From contig QHWL01000012.1 in NCBI GenBank assembly GCA_003222555.1, forward strand, positions 1 through 6,721: a stretch of 6,721 bases of DNA, given 5' to 3'. The stretch is from Acidobacteriota bacterium (GTDB lineage: Bacteria > Acidobacteriota > Vicinamibacteria > Vicinamibacterales > CAVVIG01). Below the pieces are notes generated by a model, which had not been told where the DNA came from, made no database searches, and saw only the letters and a program-made list of their open reading frames with translations. The translations under genes and the position numbers were made by a program. How positions within the stretch are numbered: position 1 is the first letter of the stretch; every line of letters starts with the position of its first letter. Below are positions 1 to 6,160 of this stretch, piece by piece.

Positions 1-642
1 GTTGTCGGCCACGGCCGCGTCGGAGCGGCGATCGGCGCGCGACTTCGCGAGCGCGGCATCGCCCTGCACGGGGAGCAACCGGATCTCGTCCTGTTGTGCG
101 TGCCAGACTCGGCGATTCGGGACGTGGCAGCCGACATCGCGCCGGGCCCGTGGGTAGCTCATGTCAGCGGAGCGACCGCGCTTGCCGCGCTCGCACCGCA
201 TGTCCGTCGTTTCGGCGTCCATCCGCTGCAAACCTTCACCCCCGCCCGAGGACCCGAACAGCTCGACGGCGCGTGGGCGGCCGTGACCGCCGAAACCGAT
301 GACGCGCGCGCGCGCGGCTTCTGGCTCGCGGAGCAGCTGGGGTTGCGCCCATTCGAACTCCGCGATGAGTCGCGGATCCTCTACCACGCGGGAGCGGCGA
401 TGGCCTCCAACTATCTCGTAACGCTCCATCGGTTGGCAAGCCGCCTCTTCGAACAGGCCGGCGCTCCGCCGGAAGCTCTGCTGCCGTTGATGCGCCGCAC
501 CGTCGACAACGGTTTCGAGCTCACGGGGCCCATTGCGCGAGGCGACTGGGCGACTGTCGACGCGCATCTGGCGGCGATTCATGAGGCCGCGCCCGAGATT
601 GAAATCGTGTACCGCGCTCTGGCTCAGGTGACGGCCCCGTGA
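1..642 (+). CDS. Rossmann-fold / DUF2520 domain protein, 5'-truncated
   Basis: This frame is open from base 1 to the TGA at 640-642, giving 213 residues; the true start lies upstream. The fragment opens with a dinucleotide-binding motif GHGRVG (GxGxxG, residues 3-8) and continues with a strand ending in VLLCVPDSAI (30-39). The C-terminal half carries the pattern I associate with DUF2520: HPLQTF, an HAGAAMASNY helix and ELTGPIARGD. Proteins of this type resemble NAD(P)-dependent 6-phosphogluconate/ketopantoate-reductase-like dehydrogenases, but their reaction is not established to my knowledge. The gene overlaps panC by four bases, and panB follows, so it is almost certainly co-translated with them. 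From this I infer, without proof, a role in the ketopantoate-to-pantoate reduction. Oddity: only about 27 residues separate GxGxxG from VPD, so the usual second and third Rossmann strands seem missing. Family assignment is fairly sure; function is not. Confidence 0.85.
   Translation, partial: VVGHGRVGAAIGARLRERGIALHGEQPDLVLLCVPDSAIRDVAADIAPGPWVAHVSGATALAALAPHVRRFGVHPLQTFTPARGPEQLDGAWAAVTAETDDARARGFWLAEQLGLRPFELRDESRILYHAGAAMASNYLVTLHRLASRLFEQAGAPPEALLPLMRRTVDNGFELTGPIARGDWATVDAHLAAIHEAAPEIEIVYRALAQVTAP
626..631 (+). promoter_or_regulatory. Ribosome binding site of panC
   Basis: AGGTGA lies seven bases before the GTG at 639, inside the end of the upstream gene. It supports GTG 639 as the panC start and translational coupling through the GTGA overlap. 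Confidence 0.6.
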
Positions 643-1523
643 AGGCGCTCCGCACGCCCGCAGACCTTCGGCAGGCGCTCGAATCGTTAGGTCGAGGGCC
701 GATAATCGGGTTCGTACCCACGATGGGCGCGTTTCACGACGGTCACGTCGCCTTGTTCCGCGCGGCAAGACAGGAGTGCGACGTCGTTGTGGCCAGCGTG
801 TTCGTCAACCCCAGCCAGTTCAGCGATCCAGCCGATTTCGCCGCCTACCCGCGCGATCGGTCGCGCGACGAGGGCGTCGCCGCGGCATCGGGCATCGACC
901 TGCTCTTCGTCCCCAGCGTCGACGACATGTATCCGCCAGGGCACGCAACATGGGTCGACGTCCAAGGGCCGGCTCGTGGTCTCGAATCCGACTTCCGTCC
1001 AGGACATTTCCGGGGCGTGGCGACCATCTGCGCGAAGCTGTTCGACATCGTTCGCCCGGACGTCGTCTTCCTCGGACAGAAGGACGCGCAGCAGGTTGCC
1101 GTGATCAAGCAGCTCGTGCGGGATTTGAACCTCGATCTCGCGATTCGCGTCATCCCGACCGTTCGCGCCGCCGACGGCCTCGCGCTGTCGTCGCGCAACG
1201 TCGGTCTGTCGGCCGACGATCGGACGCGCGCGCTGGCGCTCCCCCGCGCGCTCGCCGCCGGCCAGGCGGCCTACCTGGAGGGCCGCGACGTGGTCGCCGC
1301 GGCCAGGGCCGAGCTCGCGGGTCTCGAGATCGACTACGTCGCGGTCGCCGATTTCGAAGGTCAGCCGACACTGGCGATCGCCGCTCGCGTTGGCGCGACC
1401 CGCCTCATCGACAACGTGCCGCTCGAGGCCAGCCGCGAGCCGCACGAGACGCCTGCCGGCGATCGCGTGGTTTCGTCAAAGGAGTCCGGTCATGACCAAC
1501 AAGCCGCCTTCCGGCGCACCTGA
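639..1523 (+). CDS. panC: Pantothenate synthetase (pantoate--beta-alanine ligase)
   Basis: PanC joins D-pantoate to beta-alanine using ATP, through a pantoyl-adenylate, in the last step of cytosolic pantothenate synthesis. The 294-residue product shows the family signatures in order: FVPTMGAFHDGH (25-36, the HIGH-type nucleotide motif), VFVNPSQF (54-61), YPR (70-72), RPGHFRGVAT (120-129), GQKDAQQ (146-152) and DGLALSSRN (179-187, the KMSKS-like loop). It starts at GTG 639, overlapping the upstream TGA by four bases, with AGGTGA seven bases before it; the next residues match the usual family N-terminus. The conserved fold ends at about TRLIDN (254-259). A further 31 or so residues, rich in charged and polar residues, run on, and the last 32 bases overlap panB. 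Bacterial PanC proteins are usually about 280 residues, so this tail looks like an appended, perhaps recent, read-on segment. The enzyme identity is secure. Confidence 0.97.
   Translation: MKALRTPADLRQALESLGRGPIIGFVPTMGAFHDGHVALFRAARQECDVVVASVFVNPSQFSDPADFAAYPRDRSRDEGVAAASGIDLLFVPSVDDMYPPGHATWVDVQGPARGLESDFRPGHFRGVATICAKLFDIVRPDVVFLGQKDAQQVAVIKQLVRDLNLDLAIRVIPTVRAADGLALSSRNVGLSADDRTRALALPRALAAGQAAYLEGRDVVAAARAELAGLEIDYVAVADFEGQPTLAIAARVGATRLIDNVPLEASREPHETPAGDRVVSSKESGHDQQAAFRRT
1478..1484 (+). promoter_or_regulatory. Ribosome binding site of panB
   Basis: AAAGGAG lies seven bases before ATG 1492, inside the panC coding region. It is the best Shine-Dalgarno match in the window and decides the panB start in favour of 1492 over upstream in-frame alternatives. 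Confidence 0.8.
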
Positions 1524-2406
1524 CACAGCGTCCCCCGGCAAGCTCTCGCTCTCCCATCTTGCCGCGATGAAGGGGCGCGGCGAGCGGATCGCGATGGTGA
1601 CCGCCTACGATGCGCCAAGCGCTCGACTGGCCGACGCCGCCGGCGTCGATGTCGTCCTGGTCGGCGACTCCGCGGCCATGACGGTGCTCGGGCTCGACTC
1701 GACCGTGCCGGTGACGGTCGACGAGATGCTCATGCTCACCCGGGCGGTCAGCCGGGGCGCCACGCGTTCGCTCGTAGTGGCCGACATGCCGTTCGGCTCG
1801 TTCCAGATCTCGGACGAGTCCGCGCTCGAGAACGCGGTCCGCTTCGTCAAGGAAGGCGGCGCCGACGCCGTCAAGCTGGAACGCGCGGGCCCCACGCTCA
1901 GGCGCGTCGGGGCGATCCTCGACGCGGGCATTCCGGTCGTCGGACACATCGGGCTGACTCCGCAGTCGGTGAAGATGCTCGGCGGATATAAAGCGCAGGG
2001 GCGGACGGCCGCAAAAGCCCACCGCCTGCTCGACGATGCGCGCGCGCTCGAGCGAGCCGGCTGTTTTGCCATCGTGCTCGAAGCCATTCCAGCCGCCGTC
2101 GCCGCGCGCATCACGCGAGAGCTCACCATCCCAACGGTTGGCATCGGGGCCGGGCCGTCTTGCGATGGCCAGGTGCTGGTCTGGCACGACCTGCTGGCCC
2201 TCTCGACCGGCCATCTCCCGCGATTCGTGAAGCAGTACGCCGATATCGGCGGCGCCATCCTCACCGCGCTCGAGGCCTACGTTGCCGATGTCCGCGCGGG
2301 TCGTTTTCCCGAGGCGCAACACACCTATCCGATGCCCGAAGAGGAGCTCCAGCTGTTCGAGGCCGAGTTGCTGGCGACGTCTCTCGGCGAAAAGCGGCAC
2401 AAGTGA
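1492..2406 (+). CDS. panB: 3-methyl-2-oxobutanoate hydroxymethyltransferase
   Basis: PanB transfers a hydroxymethyl group from 5,10-methylene-tetrahydrofolate to 2-ketoisovalerate to make ketopantoate, the first committed step toward pantothenate. The 304-residue product is somewhat longer than usual because of a proline/serine-rich start of about 17 residues before the conserved fold. Visible motifs are VTAYD (36-40), VGDS (57-60, metal-binding Asp59), ADMPFGSF (97-104, Asp98), VKLE (127-130), GHIGLTPQS (151-159), GGYKAQGR (164-171), VLEAIP (195-200, catalytic-type Glu197) and GIGAGPSCDGQVLVWHD (217-233). A strong ribosome site fixes the start, which lies inside panC and implies coupled translation. 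Oddity: the usual glycine pair after KLE (KLEGG) is replaced by Arg-Ala, with the Lys and Glu kept and the spacing to the next motif unchanged. The gene directly follows panC, as in many bacterial pan operons. Confidence 0.97.
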   Translation: MTNKPPSGAPDTASPGKLSLSHLAAMKGRGERIAMVTAYDAPSARLADAAGVDVVLVGDSAAMTVLGLDSTVPVTVDEMLMLTRAVSRGATRSLVVADMPFGSFQISDESALENAVRFVKEGGADAVKLERAGPTLRRVGAILDAGIPVVGHIGLTPQSVKMLGGYKAQGRTAAKAHRLLDDARALERAGCFAIVLEAIPAAVAARITRELTIPTVGIGAGPSCDGQVLVWHDLLALSTGHLPRFVKQYADIGGAILTALEAYVADVRAGRFPEAQHTYPMPEEELQLFEAELLATSLGEKRHK

Positions 2407-2434
2407 CGCTTTAGAGCCCTTGCCAACGACCATG

Positions 2435-2522
2435 TATCACGAAGGCACGAGAACCCACGAAGGTCACGAAGGCTTTGATCAAGAAACTTCGTGTGACTTC
2501 GTTTCTTCGTGTCTTCGTGATA
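2435..2522. repeat. Inverted-array hairpin repeat A (CACGAAG core)
   Basis: This palindromic element lies in the 168-base gap after panB. The left arm has the core CACGAAG at 2438, 2456 and 2465, with a variant CACGAGA at 2446. The right arm carries its complement CTTCGTG at 2487, 2505 and 2513, plus CTTCGTT at 2497. Core spacing is 8-10 bases. The outer ends match perfectly over ten bases (TATCACGAAG and CTTCGTGATA). The 15-base centre holds the small palindrome TTGATCAA. No run of T follows, so it is not a standard intrinsic terminator. It probably belongs to a dispersed repeat family; copies elsewhere in the genome cannot be seen from here. Confidence 0.85.
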
Positions 2523-2556
2523 AGCGCCCCGCAGAGAGAAGCTGCTACGCCGAAGT

Positions 2557-2564
2557 GAAAGAGG
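2557..2564 (+). promoter_or_regulatory. Probable ribosome binding site of the dehydrogenase gene
   Basis: GAAAGAGG lies ten bases before ATG 2575 and is the only purine-rich match near this start. No convincing promoter is visible between panB and this gene, so read-through from the pan genes remains possible. Confidence 0.5.
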
Positions 2565-2574
2565 CGGCAGCGCG

Positions 2575-3642
2575 ATGACGACCGACAACAAGTTTCGCGT
2601 CGCGGTGATCGCCGGCGACGGCATCGGCCGCGAGGTCATTCCGGCAGGGATGGCCGCACTCGAAGCGGTCACACGCGGAACGGCGGTCACCGTCTCCTTT
2701 ACCGAGTTGCCGTGGGGGTGCGAGTACTACCTGAAGCACCACCGGATGATGGACGAAGACGGGTTCGAGCGCCTTGCGGCGTTCGACGCCATTTACCTCG
2801 GCGCCATCGGCGCGCCTGGCGTCGCCGATCACGTGTCGGTGTGGGAGCTGATTTTGCCGCTGCGGCAGCGCTTCGACCAGTATGTGAACCTCCGGCCGAT
2901 GCGGTTGCTGCCCGGGCTGACGTCGCCGCTTGCCAACCGCGGCGCGCGCGACATCGACATGGTGTGCGTGCGCGAGAACTCCGAGGGCGAATATTCCGGG
3001 GTCGGCGGGCGGCTTCACCAAGGGACGCCGCACGAGGTTGCCGAGCAGACGGGGCTCTTCACACGGCACGGCATCGAGCGGATCGTCCGCTACGGCTTCG
3101 AGGTCGCCGTCAAGCGCCCGCGGCGGATGCTGGCGAGCGCGACCAAATCGAACGCGCTGCAGCACTCGATGGTGTTGTGGGACGAGGTGGCCGAGGCGGT
3201 CAGCAAGCGCTATCCGTCGGTTGCGTACCGCAAATATCACGTCGACGCTCTCGCGGCGCGCATGATCACTCATCCCGACACCGTCGACGTCATCGTCGCG
3301 TCGAATCTTTTCGGCGATATCCTCACCGACCTCGGCGCGGCGATCTCCGGCAGCCTCGGCGTCGCGCCGGGAGCGAACATCAATCCCGAGCGGCGCCATC
3401 CGTCGATGTTCGAGCCGATCCACGGTTCCGCCCCGGACATCGCGGGCAAAGGCATCGCCAATCCAATCGGAGCCATCTGGGCCGGTGCGTTGATGCTCGA
3501 CCATCTCGGCCAACGCGAGCTCCACGACCGCCTTCTTGGGGCGATCGAGCGGGTCGTCGCCGGCGGAAAAATCAGGACGCCGGATCTCGGCGGCAAGGCG
3601 ACGACCGAGCAGATGACGAAGGCCATAACGGAAGAAATCTGA
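2575..3642 (+). CDS. Tartrate/D-malate dehydrogenase-type beta-decarboxylating dehydrogenase
   Basis: This is a 355-residue member of the isocitrate/isopropylmalate dehydrogenase family, which oxidises and decarboxylates 2-hydroxy acids with NAD(P)+ and a divalent metal. Features are GDGIGREV (14-21), WGCEYYLKHHRMM (47-59), FDQYVNLRP (100-108), VRENSEGEYS (132-141, with the catalytic-type Tyr140), SATKSN (188-193, Lys191), Asp224, NLFGDILTD (244-252, metal-binding Asp248 and Asp252) and EPIHGSAPDIAGKGIANP (280-297). The WGCEYY-LKHxRMM block and the FDQYVNLRP context point to the tartrate/D-malate dehydrogenase (TtuC/DmlA) branch rather than leucine-pathway LeuB. Asp288 sits where NAD-specific relatives bind the adenosine ribose, so NAD+ is the likely cofactor. 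An alanine (Ala80) replaces the tryptophan found in several relatives (AVGWPG), so the exact substrate is open. The gene is flanked by hairpin repeats A and B. Confidence 0.9.
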   Translation: MTTDNKFRVAVIAGDGIGREVIPAGMAALEAVTRGTAVTVSFTELPWGCEYYLKHHRMMDEDGFERLAAFDAIYLGAIGAPGVADHVSVWELILPLRQRFDQYVNLRPMRLLPGLTSPLANRGARDIDMVCVRENSEGEYSGVGGRLHQGTPHEVAEQTGLFTRHGIERIVRYGFEVAVKRPRRMLASATKSNALQHSMVLWDEVAEAVSKRYPSVAYRKYHVDALAARMITHPDTVDVIVASNLFGDILTDLGAAISGSLGVAPGANINPERRHPSMFEPIHGSAPDIAGKGIANPIGAIWAGALMLDHLGQRELHDRLLGAIERVVAGGKIRTPDLGGKATTEQMTKAITEEI

Positions 3643-3748
3643 AAATGCACGAATGCACAAATGGCACGGTTCAAGGCATTCCTGGCGTTCTCTAGCCTTC
3701 ATTTAGCATTCATTCGTGCATTTGTGCATCCGTGCATTCGTGCATTTC
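3643..3748. repeat. Inverted-array hairpin repeat B (ATGCAC core, 8-base period)
   Basis: This element fills nearly the whole gap between two plus-strand genes. The left arm begins directly after the upstream TGA, with ATGCAC at 3645 and 3653 and ATGGCAC at 3661. The right arm has four copies of GTGCAT at 3716, 3724, 3732 and 3740, exactly eight bases apart. The arms are reverse complements over about 20 bases around a loop of roughly 45 bases. The last copy ends four bases before the downstream ATG, so there is no room for a normal ribosome site. No T-tract is present. Confidence 0.85.
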
Positions 3749-3749
3749 G

Positions 3750-4661
3750 ATGATTCTCAACGACGCACACTGCCATTTCTTTTCCCCCAAGTTTTTCGAG
3801 TCGATCGGACGCGGGCTGCCTGGCCCGCCAGAGATCGCCCCGGCGCGGGCCGCCGAGCGCGCGATTGGCGAGCTCGGGTGGGAGGCGCCGGCGTCGCCGA
3901 CACAGCTCGCAGATCGCTGGGCCGCCGAGCTCGATCGCCACGGCGTCTCGCGTGCGGCGTTGATTGCGAGCGTCCCCGGCGACACCGAGTCGGTCGCGGA
4001 AGCGATTCGCCGCCATCCGCAGCGGTTTGTCGGCTTCTTCATGGTCGATCCGACACAGGCGGACGCCGAAGTCGCCGCCACGGAGGCGATCGACCGGGAC
4101 GGCCTGCGTACGATGTGCCTGTTTCCGGCGATGCAGCGCTACCCAATTCACGATGCTCGCGCGCGGCGACTCGTCGAAGTGGCAGCCGCGCGGCCTGGCA
4201 CGGCCGTGTTCGTTCACTGCGGCGTTCTCTCGGTCGGCGTGCGCAAGAAGTTGGGGCTGTCGAGCCCCTTCGACGTTCGGTTCGGAAACCCGCTCGATCT
4301 TCACGCCCTCGCGTCGAGCTATCCGTCGCTGCCGATCATCGTGCCGCACTTCGGTGCTGGCCTTCTCCGCGAGGCGTTGATGGTCGCCGATCTGTGTTCG
4401 AACGTTCTGTTCGATACCTCGAGCTCCAACAGCTGGATCAAGTACACGCCGGGGCTCACGCTCCCAGCGGTCTTCAGGCAGGCACTTGCCGTACTCGGTC
4501 CCGATCGATTGCTGTTCGGCACCGACTCATCGTTCTTTCCTCGCGGGTGGGTGAAGGACGTGCACCAACAGCAGTCGGCCGCGCTCGACGAGATCGGCGT
4601 GGGCGCTGACGTGAAGGCGAAGATCTTCGGCGGGAACTTCGATCGGGTGTTTCCGGTTTGA
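3750..4661 (+). CDS. Amidohydrolase-2 family metal-dependent hydrolase (TIM barrel)
   Basis: This 303-residue protein resembles the amidohydrolase-2 (ACMSD-like) group, cytosolic metal enzymes that hydrolyse or decarboxylate small ring-derived or carboxylated substrates. Visible metal-site signatures are the N-terminal HCH (His7, His9), FVHCG (His156), VPHFGAG (His200) and LLFGTDS (Asp259); the C-terminal GGNFDRVF (294-301) is the usual end of this fold. A signal peptide is absent. I chose ATG 3750 because His7/His9 then fall right at the N-terminus as is usual; an in-frame GTG at 3732 exists but lies inside repeat B. No Shine-Dalgarno sequence precedes either start, since the repeat occupies that space, so translation may depend on coupling or a leaderless transcript. 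Neighbours (a hydroxy-acid dehydrogenase and a convergent MHS-type transporter) suggest acid catabolism, but the substrate cannot be read from sequence. Confidence 0.88.
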   Translation: MILNDAHCHFFSPKFFESIGRGLPGPPEIAPARAAERAIGELGWEAPASPTQLADRWAAELDRHGVSRAALIASVPGDTESVAEAIRRHPQRFVGFFMVDPTQADAEVAATEAIDRDGLRTMCLFPAMQRYPIHDARARRLVEVAAARPGTAVFVHCGVLSVGVRKKLGLSSPFDVRFGNPLDLHALASSYPSLPIIVPHFGAGLLREALMVADLCSNVLFDTSSSNSWIKYTPGLTLPAVFRQALAVLGPDRLLFGTDSSFFPRGWVKDVHQQQSAALDEIGVGADVKAKIFGGNFDRVFPV

Positions 4662-4670
4662 ACAAATACG

Positions 4671-4757
4671 ACGTTTGAACGCAGAGCTCGCAGAGCACGC
4701 TGAGAAATGCATGGGCATTTCTTTCTCCGCGGCCTCCGCGGTCTCTGCGTTGAACGT
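4671..4757. repeat. Inverted-array hairpin repeat C (CGCAGAG core, 9-base period)
   Basis: This palindromic element occupies most of the 113-base gap between converging genes. The left arm has CGCAGAG at 4680 and 4689 and CGCTGAG at 4698, exactly nine bases apart. The right arm has CTCCGCG at 4725 and 4734 and CTCTGCG at 4743, again nine bases apart. The top of the hairpin is a perfect 7-bp stem (GAAATGC 4704-4710 with GCATTTC 4715-4721) closing on the tetraloop ATGG. Outer ends ACGTT and AACGT also pair. It lacks a T-tract, but its position could let it block read-through from both sides. Confidence 0.85.
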
Positions 4758-4774
4758 TCGTGCCCTTCGCGATC

Positions 4775-6136
4775 CTACTGACGATCCAGAGAGCCGGCGC
4801 GGTCGTGGAGCAGCCATACGCAGACGAGACTCACCAGCGCGGTGACCGCGATATATGCGGCGACGGCCATCGACGTTTTGTAGGTCCTGAACAGGAAGAG
4901 TGCGACGATCGGCGCCGGACCGCCGGCGGTGATGGACGCCAGCTGGTAGCCGAGCGACGCCCCGCTGTATCGCAGCGTTCCAGGGAAGCTTTCGGAGATG
5001 AATGCGGCTTGCGGGCCGTACTGCAGGTCGTGCAGCGGCAGCGCGAGGAGGATCGCCAGAGCCGCCAGCGCCACTCTGCCGCTGTCCAGCATCCCGAAGT
5101 ACAGGAACGGGAAAATCATCATCACCACGCAGCCGATCGCGGTGATTTTCCGGCGCCCGATGATGTCTGAGAGGTGACCGAACCAGGGGATGGTCGCCAG
5201 CGAGATTGTGGCCTGAAGCATCACCAGGTTCAGGAGGAAGCCACGGCTCAGACCCAGAACCTGAGTGCCGTAGGTGAGAATGTAGGTCGTGAAGATGTAG
5301 AAGGGCGTCTGCTGTCCGGTGCGCAGCAACGCGGTGAGGATCACTTCGCGCCAGTTCCGGCGGAGAACCTCCGTCACAGGTGCCTTCTCGACCTTGCCCT
5401 GGGCCTTCAAGCGGGCGAACACCGGCGTCTCGAGAATGCCGATCCGGATGTACAAGCCGATGAAGACGAGCACAAAACTGATCAGGAACGGAACCCGCCA
5501 GCCCCACGAAAGAAATTGTTCTTCCGACGTCGTGTAGGTCACGATTGACACCGCGCCGTTGGCGAGCATCAGGCCGGCCGGCGCTCCAAACTGCGCCCAG
5601 CTCGTCGTGAAGCCGCGCCGCTTCGGATTCGTCCACTCGCCGGCGAGCAGCACCGAGCCGCCCCACTCGCCCCCCACGCCGACGCCCTGCATGATGCGCC
5701 CCACCACGAGCAGCACGGCGCCCCAGATCCCAATGCGGTCGTAGCCGGGCACCAAACCGATCCCCATGGTAGCGACGCCCATCAGGACCAGCGTGGCGAT
5801 GAGCGTGGCCTTTCGGCCGATCCGATCGCCGTAATGGCCGAAGATTGCCGCTCCGAACGGACGGGCCACGAACCCGACGAAGTACGTGGAAAACGCCAGG
5901 AGTGTTCCCGTGAAGCGGTCCGATTCCGGGAAGAAGATTTTCGGGAAGACGAGCGCGGCGGCCACGCCGTAGAGGAAGAAATCGTACCATTCGATCGTCG
6001 TCCCGACCGCGGAGGCGACGACCGCACGGATCATCATCCGCCGCTCGGCGGCGGACCGAAGCGGGTCTGCGCTATCGACAGTCACGGGTATGGCCATAAC
6101 ACACACGCCGGCCCGGCTCGGGACGAGCAGCAGCAT
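4775..6136 (-). CDS. MFS transporter, metabolite:H+ symporter (MHS) type
   Basis: This 453-residue inner-membrane protein has about 12 hydrophobic segments and the marks of the MHS family (relatives include ShiA, KgtP and ProP), which import organic acids or zwitterions with protons. Seen are IEWYDFFLYG (48-57) in the first helix, RPFGAAIFGHYGDRIGRK (92-109, the loop 2-3 motif), GRIMQGVGVGGEWGG (146-160), a repeat of the loop motif as GHLSDIIGRR (320-329), and the family-like GYQLASITAGG late in the protein. The longest start is ATG at 6136; ATG at 6097 (residue 14) would place IEWYDF at about residue 35, as is common in the family. Neither has a clear ribosome site, so the start is uncertain. 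It begins 24 bases after the NHL gene and is probably co-transcribed with it. The substrate is unknown; a carboxylate is plausible given the dehydrogenase nearby. Confidence 0.93.
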   Translation of the reverse strand: MLLLVPSRAGVCVMAIPVTVDSADPLRSAAERRMMIRAVVASAVGTTIEWYDFFLYGVAAALVFPKIFFPESDRFTGTLLAFSTYFVGFVARPFGAAIFGHYGDRIGRKATLIATLVLMGVATMGIGLVPGYDRIGIWGAVLLVVGRIMQGVGVGGEWGGSVLLAGEWTNPKRRGFTTSWAQFGAPAGLMLANGAVSIVTYTTSEEQFLSWGWRVPFLISFVLVFIGLYIRIGILETPVFARLKAQGKVEKAPVTEVLRRNWREVILTALLRTGQQTPFYIFTTYILTYGTQVLGLSRGFLLNLVMLQATISLATIPWFGHLSDIIGRRKITAIGCVVMMIFPFLYFGMLDSGRVALAALAILLALPLHDLQYGPQAAFISESFPGTLRYSGASLGYQLASITAGGPAPIVALFLFRTYKTSMAVAAYIAVTALVSLVCVWLLHDRAGSLDRQ

Positions 6137-6160
6137 GCAGACGAAAGATCGGCGCTGGGG

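Noticed and set aside
94..96. TTG at 94 as the start of the first gene
   Set aside because: The same frame is open to base 1 and encodes GxGxxG before this point, so the gene is cut by the window edge.
1390..1491. Upstream in-frame extension of panB
   Set aside because: The extra 34 residues overlap panC deeply and look unlike PanB; the strong AAAGGAG before ATG 1492 decides the start.
1405..2433. Long minus-strand ORF opposite panB (and similar ones opposite panC, the dehydrogenase and the transporter)
   Set aside because: They mirror strongly supported genes, show Arg/Ala/Pro-rich composition with no recognisable motif, and are expected in GC-rich coding DNA.
2435..2522. Repeats A and C as standard intrinsic terminators
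   Set aside because: Strong hairpins are present, but no run of T follows either arm on either strand, so I list them as repeats only.
2530..2536. Single CGCAGAG, the core of repeat C, just beyond repeat A
   Set aside because: One seven-base match is expected by chance in a window of this size, and no second unit is beside it.
3716..3745. Short regular repeats resembling a CRISPR array
   Set aside because: Units are 6-8 bases with two-base spacers and have an inverted partner array; there are no 20-40 base repeats, unique spacers or cas genes.
3699..4349. Minus-strand ORF whose end reads through repeat B as MHECT/NAR-type repeats
   Set aside because: It is antisense to the hydrolase gene, and its repetitive end is just translation of the 8-base repeat; there is no family resemblance.
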